Source of the DNA: Sipunculus nudus
Lineage: Eukaryota; Annelida; Sipuncula; Golfingiida; Sipunculidae
Length of the DNA stretch: 64,000 nt
Reading direction: 5' to 3'
Assembly (NCBI GenBank): GCA_026874595.1
Contig: CM049307.1
Span: 33,338,862 to 33,402,861 of the forward strand
In this document: positions 57,196 to 64,000 of the stretch, in pieces
Numbering within the stretch: position 1 is the stretch's first letter
How the letters are laid out: each line of letters starts with the position of its first letter
Program-made: the position numbers and the translations under genes
The notes under the pieces: generated by a model
The model's input: only the letters and a program-made list of their open reading frames with translations
The model's database searches: none
What the model was told of the DNA's origin: nothing

Positions 57196-59400
57196 AGAAA
57201 TACTTAAAATGATCATAGACTAGCAATCCTTCAATTATATTTAGTCATGGGTAAAGTATCCCTGGTTGTTGCATGATAATACACTCTGATACAGTTACCA
57301 GTGTCTTGCTGTCATCAATCCATCTGATATCTACTACCTGCCAATAGAGACCACTATCACTACAATTTGTGGTCACCAATGCCATTTGCTAGTCTGTAAT
57401 CAGACAGTTCATACCTTTATAACAAAGTCAAAGTGGGTAGATTTCACCTTATGAAAGACAGAGGTATAAATCACATGCCTTAAGGTCATCCAGTGCAAGA
57501 GTAAAAGGCTGATGAGCTGCAGTGTCTGCAAGATCCTTGTCAACCAAACTATATAGTTTACCATTTAAATGCAGCAGCTGAAACTGAACCCAATATGGTC
57601 AAACTTAATGAAAAGAGGTGTTTTTTGGTAAAATTTGATGGCATTCACCTCTATACACACAACCAACACATTTCATTTCCAACACAGCTTTATAAACAGA
57701 AAATAATTATTAGTCTGTACTCATACACTGACCCAGTGTTATACACACATCATATACACTACCAGGCATTCCTAAGTAAAGTCAAAACTCAAGATTCTTA
57801 GTCAAGTCTATGCAAGAAGTGTTTTGAAACACAAGTTCTACTCTTTCTAAGAAGTGTTCTAAAATACTGGTTCTACTGTCTTTCTACTGTGTCAAAGAAG
57901 CTCCCTGAAATACAAACTTTAATGTATGTTTTAGAAGTCCCCTAAAATAAAGTTTCTACTCTCTGTTTTAGGAGTCTTCCAAAATCCAGGGTCTATATAC
58001 ATAATTATACTGTCTGTAATGCAATGCACATTGTACTCTTTGTCTTATGAAAATCCACATATAGGTGAAATTTAGAAGTCACACTGAAACTGATGACATT
58101 GCCGGTGCTGCATTATCAGGATAGCATCAAAATTACCCCTGATCCATGGGTTGTTTTTTTATGATAGAATCCAGTTAGGCTATAAACTGACTGTCAAATG
58201 GGGGAAGCTTTACAAATGGTCTGAATACTGACATTAAGAAAATATTAGGTAAACAGGGAAAATGTTATAAAATATCTTGACAAACTTCATGTGTGCTCCC
58301 TTTTAAAAGGACCCATTTTTGGAAAATAGTTCACACCAAAGAGCTTAGATCTATTTTAGTTTCAGTTTGATATAAGAGATTAAATAAGCAGTCAGGGGGG
58401 TTTCCAATATTGCTTATTTCCAAGGATTATATAAACTGCAACAAATTTGATTCTGATTAAGACACACTCCATGGCTGCAAAAACTGTCAAGAAAGATTAC
58501 CTGCCTTGAACATCAAATTGACATGCAGATGTCTCAGACTGTGAGAACAGAGAATAAAAAAATACTATTTTATTGAGAACATCCAATGCAACTGCTGTGT
58601 GAACGAATAAAAAATCAAACCCCATGCATACAAGCTTCAAATATCACTACAAGCCTAGGAAGTCTGGGTAATATAGCAATATGTTCATCTATGTGTGTAA
58701 CTATGATTCCCCTCCATGTAACAGCAGACAATAGTTCATTTACAGTTTTTACCGCAATGGGCCATGTGTGGCCACGTTTGATAGACATCTCTCACAGTGA
58801 TCAATGTGGGCCAGCAATAGCTCCTATTGCAAACATGCTCTAGACAAACTAGAAATCCCACAGACTGCATGTCCCGAGCTGAATTTAAATATTCACAAGA
58901 GCATTTAGCATATTCATAACGATCCCTGAGGGATTACCATGCAACAGCTCACCAGGTACCCAAGTAATTTACAGCTTGTGCTGTGTTTTTTACCTCCCAC
59001 TACCCTTTGTCACGAGTGGCTTTATCATAGTCCACAACTGGTGGTAACGCATGGTTCGCTGCTTTAACCAGCCTGCCTGCTGTTCTGCCCGGGGATGTAG
59101 GGATCCCCCAATACTTAACAGACTGAGTCATTCCCCGAATCTAAACCACTATGATGTATCTGCTGGAGCAAGCATGCCCTGTGTGACAACATGTAGTGAG
59201 GTGAGTGAGTGAATGACTGACTGATTAAAAGTGATCACTCAACTTACTAATTCACTGATATCTGTAACTTTATTTCTTAATCTGAATTTACTTTTTGAAA
59301 TTTGAAAGTTGTCCAGCAAAGATTATCACAAATAAACATACATTTACAAATATTTTCAAATACTGTATTGAGACTAACTCTTATATTTCTAACATTTTTC

Positions 59401-59404
<4 letters not shown>

Positions 59405-59456
<52 letters not shown>

Positions 59457-59487
59457 AATATATACACACATATATATATATATATAT
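59405..59487. repeat. (TA)n and interrupted TA/CA microsatellite
   Basis: TA run 59405-59450, a short CACATAAATATATACACACA interruption, then TA again to about 59487. Confidence 0.95.
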
Positions 59488-60194
59488 TATCCATATAATT
59501 GTTATAAGTTATAACAATACATCAATGAAATGAGAATTTAAAAATGCATTTAATATGTATTATATTCAATAACTGATATCTTACCAGTACATCTGTTTTT
59601 TATGAAGCTTAGAGTTTTGCTTCCAACACCATTCCACATTTTCAGAATGTGATACATGTGAAATTATTGTTGCATGAAATATCAGATAAAAGTGAGTTTA
59701 TAGTTCATAATATAAAATTGTTGAATAATCATATGTGTCATGCTGCGTGTACTTATACAGAACTGGCCATCTTTACTTCAGTCAATGTATAAAAAAACTA
59801 ACATCCAGTCAGTGTATGATATATGTGTTACTTTTGTGAGTGAACACTTTGATTTACTATTATATTTGATTAGATTTAGCTTTATACGCAAACAAGATGT
59901 CTACTTGCATCACTTGAATACTTTGTAAAAATGGAAATACTTTAATATTTTGGACATGCATGGGTGCTTTTGTGTAAATTAATTTACAAATTTTACTCAG
60001 AATGGACCAATTGTACTGAATTTCACAACTGTGAGTCACTTTTGGTCTTAGAAATTAAACAAAAATCAATAACATGACAATATACAACAAAATCTGTGTG
60101 AATGTGCAAACACAAGTATAAGTATTTAAGTAAAACAAAGTGTTGGTTGTGTGTTGGAAATCAAACTTTCCTGAAGGTGTTCTGGAATCAAGTA

Positions 60195-61510
60195 TTGTGC
60201 TTTGGTAGATTAATCAAGTGATCTGGATAAGGCTGTGTTATTGCAAGCATTCAGCTTTGGTAGATTGATCAAGTGATCTGGATTAGGCTGTATGATGGCA
60301 AGCATTCAGCTTTGGTAGATTGAACAAGTGATCTGGATAAGGCTGTGTGATTGCAAGCATTCAGCTTTGGTAGATTGATCAAGTGATCTGGATTAGGCTA
60401 TGTCATGTATGTGATCTGGATTAGGCTGTGTGATGGCAAGCAATCAGCTTTGGTAGATTGCTCAAGTGATCTGGATTAGGCTGTGTGATGGCAAGCATTC
60501 AGCTTTGGTAGATGGACCTAGTGATCTGAATTAGGCTGTGTCATGGCAAGAATTCAGCTTTGGTAGATTAATCAAGTGATCTGGATAAGGCTGTGTTATG
60601 GCAAGCATTCAGCTTGGTAGATGGACCTAGTGATCTGAATTAGGTTATGTGATGGCAAGCATTCAGCTTTGTTAGATTGATCAAGTGTTCTGGATTAGAC
60701 TGTATGATGGTAAGCAATCAGCTTTGGTAGATGGACCTAGTGATCTGAATTAGGCTGTGTGATGGCAAGCATTTAGCTTTTGCAGATTGGTCAAGTGATC
60801 TGGATTAGGCTATGTGATGGCAAGCATTCAGCTTTGGTAGGTGGACCTAGTGATCTGGATTAGACTGTGATGGCAAGCATTCAGCTTTGGTAGACTGAAC
60901 AAGTGATCTGGATAAGGCTGTGTGATTGCAAGCATTCAGCTTTGGTAGATTGATCAAGTGATCTGGATTAGGCTGTGTGATGGCAAACAATCAGCTTTGG
61001 TAGATTGACCAAGTGATCTGGATAAGGCTGTGTAATTGCAAGCATTCAGCTTTGGTAGATTGATCAAATGAACTGGATTAGGCTGCCAGTGTGTGATGGC
61101 AAGCAATCAGCTTTGGTAGATTGATCAAGTGATCTGGATAAGGCTGTGTTATGGCAAGCATTCAGCTTTGGTAGATTGATCAAGTGATCTGGATGAGGCT
61201 ATGTCATGTTTATGTTGGAAGCATTTAGCTTTGGTAGATTGATCAAGTGATCTGGATTAGGCTGTGTCATGGCAAGCATTCAGCTTTGGTAGATTGATCA
61301 AGTGATCTGGATTAGGCTGTGTCATGGCAAACAATCAGCTTTGGTAGATTGATCAAGTGATCTGGATAAGGCTGTGTAATTGCAAGCATTCAGCTTTGGT
61401 AGATTGATCAAGTGATCTGGATTAGGCTGTGTGATGGCTAGCATTCAGCTTTTGTAGATTGATCAAGTGATCTTGATTAGGCTATGTAATAGTAAGGAAT
61501 CTGCTTTGGC
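60195..61510 (+). repeat. 55-bp minisatellite, about 24 copies
   Basis: The unit reads approximately CAAGTGATCTGGATTAGGCT, GTGTGATGGCAAGCATTCAG, CTTTGGTAGATTGAT. Copies vary by point changes (ATTAGG/ATAAGG, GATGG/GATTG, TTGATCAAG/TGGACCTAG) and a few indels (for example near 60400 and 61205). No open frame runs through it. It decays after 61490. Confidence 0.95.
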
Positions 61511-64000
61511 TTATGTTAACATGATAGACAGAATCACCAATCATGATCTTGAAAATAAGGTCAAGATCACCAAAACTGATTGGGGCTTTGCATCCTGAAT
61601 ACAGACTTTTGTACTAATTTAACAGACATCAGTCAGATGGTACTGAGATATGTCTTTAACAAAAGCCAGGATATAATTACCTACAGTGAACATGGGAATT
61701 AGGAAAAGGTCACTCAAACTGACAGGTATCAAACATGAATGAATATATGTCAAATGGTTCTTTAGATATCATGTAAATTATTGGCAGGAAATACCTATTC
61801 ATGTGTTTCTGATCATTAATACTGTGTCCCATGCTACTCACTGACTCACACTGAGAACAATATTCAGTCTTCATTAATTTTTCAGAAGAAAACCAACAAT
61901 GGTCCCCTTCAAATACCCAGTCTGCACATTATGAGCACAGATTAATTTAACTTCATGTGGTATTATAATCTGTTTATGTGGTTTTAAGTGGCATCATGGC
62001 ACAGTGGACAAATTAGTTATATGATTTAAGCTTGAGAGAAAATATATCAATCAAAAATATTGTACCCCTGTTTTCTACAGCTAATGGTTCAAATACTGAT
62101 TATACTGATGGTATAGTCATGGCAACATGCATTTGAAACTATACTATATTACATTCTCAGGCATAAAGACACTTACAATGAATTACTATTGTATCACAAT
62201 CTTGGTCATGATAAACCAGGTCAATATGAACTAATTTTTCATCTTTTGCAATTTTGGTCTTTGCTTTTATGTAGGACAACCTCTTCTTCCTTAAAAATAC
62301 AAAAAAGTGAGAGTTCTAAATAAAGGTAGGTAAGTATGCTGATCAGTATTTAAGAAGGTTGATTAAGGTTTATTGGCTTTAATATTAAGAATAAGATACT
62401 GAGCATTACATGTAAAACATATCATCATATGATAACAAGATGATGAAAACATTGTATGCATGGATGTGATCAACATGGGGAAATTACAATGTTAAATATC
62501 AGTTAACAGAGCTGGTGTTGAATCATTCAATCAAACACAAACTTCACGTTAGATACACCCTTAAACCTATATTGTTTGATGGCATAAATTAATTGATTAC
62601 CATTATGTAATCCAACAGGTATCACTAATATAAAATAAGATAACAAATTACAATATTTTTTTACAACTTATGATAAAATTAAAATATGAATTTCTCTTCA
62701 CTTATGAACAACTAGTCATAAAAATACTGAAATGTACTTCAATATTCTTTAAGATTATTTTTTTATAAATTAAGTGCTGAGCAATGTTTTTTCTTTACTA
62801 TTGGTTTAATATTAAATGTTCACTTCACATCCTCTGTACATCATAAGCGTCACTGACATTATTAACAACAGATCTTGGTTTGAGGTATCCAGATGTTTAA
62901 TTAGAATTCACAGAACCAGACAATGTAAAAAGCAATGTTTCAAATTAACTATTAATTTAAATGGTAAAACTGTCTCTTCAGACCATTGTTCCATATTAGG
63001 GAAAAAAACATCTTAATTAAGATGTGGCAACAGGCCAGCTTTAAGAAGTAATTGCAATAACTTTTTTTTAGAGAGAGTAGCTACAAAACCAGGCTTGTTA
63101 ACAAGTGGGAAGCTATTTAGACAATGAATGAATGGTAAACATGTAACCTGGCTACTGAGACAACATCCTTACTGTGGCCTTTCTAGAAGCAAACTTCAAA
63201 CATATTCAGGATAATCCTGGCAGCATCTGAACTCTTGATCATTTAAAGATCCTTGAGCGTCATCAAAAGCAGGTTCAATGTTCAAACAAATATGCATGTC
63301 GAGAGGTCCACATTCTCCTTTACTTACGGTAAACTCTTTTTAAAGTGAGGGTGAAAACGTCATAAAAAATTTTGCCAGTGTGGGGCAAAAAAGTAAAATG
63401 GCTGGTGGGAGTACTTGCCTCTATGATTTTAGGTAATATTTTACCGGAATCAAGCTGTAAATCAGCTTTAATATGCCATGATGAACATATATTTTATATA
63501 TATACTAAAATTTGAACTAAGATCGGTATATGCACATTTAGAATTCAGTTTAGTTTCCTTTAGTTTAATTCACCTGCTGTCCATGAATTTTCATTTATTT
63601 TTTATCAGTTCTGTTATGGAAACAAGTTGGGTTTCTCCCTATAAGTGTGACCATGTTCAGTGTAAATTATTATGAGGAATGACTGGGTGTTTAGCCAAAG
63701 CCAGGTTAAGGGGGTAAATTTAATGAGATTCCCATGGTATTTAATAAATTTTAAATTATTTTAAAATCTAAAATGAAAAGCATTTCTTTGAGTTTTTTCA
63801 GTAAAATTAAGAGGAGGATAGCCACTTTGATTGGTCACTGGTAGTGCCTTATATCAGCCTGGCTACCCGCAGTGTGTCATACACTGTGTTTTAAAGCACT
63901 GGTTTACTTGTGACCTCATGCCAGAGATCCTTGTACATTATAGTCACACTAAAGGAGAGGGAATGCGGGACTTGCACATCTCAAACATGTATATTTTCAC

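Larger units (their letters stand above)
50724..64000 (-). other. Region right of the last recognised exon (probable SDR42E1 upstream intron or flank)
   Basis: I looked on the minus strand for the Rossmann motif (TGGxGYFG) and the CVFHxASYGMSG segment and did not find them, so the first exons are either beyond 64000 or too diverged for me to see. Apart from the repeats listed below the stretch appears to be ordinary AT-rich non-coding DNA. 58980-59225 has a more complex, repeat-like sequence ending in GTGAGGTGAGTGAGTGAATG. Confidence 0.55.

Noticed and set aside
56856-57226. Three overlapping minus-strand frames of 106-112 residues, signal-peptide-like
   Set aside because: They result from translation of the purine-rich tract on the other strand; three frames open together indicates low complexity.
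60195-61510. CRISPR-like array
   Set aside because: Whole 55-bp units repeat with no unique spacers, and the genome is eukaryotic; it is a minisatellite.

Overview
The window is animal nuclear DNA: AT-rich, with spliced genes separated by long repeat-filled introns, a split-promoter tRNA gene, LTR and miniature transposons, and many micro- and minisatellites. Repeat style (clusters of a hairpin-headed repeat with CCGTCCGT tracts, and modules carrying AGGTCA-type half-sites) together with the protein sequences suggests a lophotrochozoan, most likely a mollusc. That placement is an inference; the gene identifications are much firmer.

Layout. (1) 1-5905, minus strand: 5' LTR and 1,545 uninterrupted codons of a BEL/Pao retrotransposon (gag, protease, reverse transcriptase, RNase H, start of integrase) that runs off the left edge. 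(2) 8626-27468, plus strand: the last seven coding exons of the type I regulatory subunit of cAMP-dependent protein kinase (PRKAR1A type), from inside cAMP-binding domain A to the stop codon. The dimerization/docking and inhibitor exons were not found and probably lie left of the window, which would put the retrotransposon antisense inside an intron of this gene. The 11.2-kb second intron holds a large cluster of dispersed repeats (12.9-20.8 kb). The fifth exon is followed by a 38-bp minisatellite that copies its own exon/intron junction, giving a row of perfect-looking splice donors. (3) 27469-32447: 3' flank between two convergent genes. (4) 32643-50723, minus strand: seven exons of an SDR42E1-type short-chain dehydrogenase/reductase (3-beta-HSD family), about 300 residues, from the end of the Rossmann half through YxxxK to a C-terminal membrane segment; the 5' exons were not found. 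Its 10.8-kb intron carries a tRNA-Arg(TCG) gene, a tRNA-like Pol III module, a 216-bp MITE with a CATA target duplication, a promoter-like CCAAT/CpG stretch and several simple-sequence arrays. (5) 50724-64000: no recognised exon; a 136-bp tandem duplication, a purine-rich tract, TA arrays and a 1.3-kb, 55-bp-unit minisatellite.

The two host genes are not functionally linked as far as can be seen; they simply sit tail to tail. Most short open frames are chance or antisense shadows and are left out. The most unusual feature is the splice-donor minisatellite in the PKA gene.
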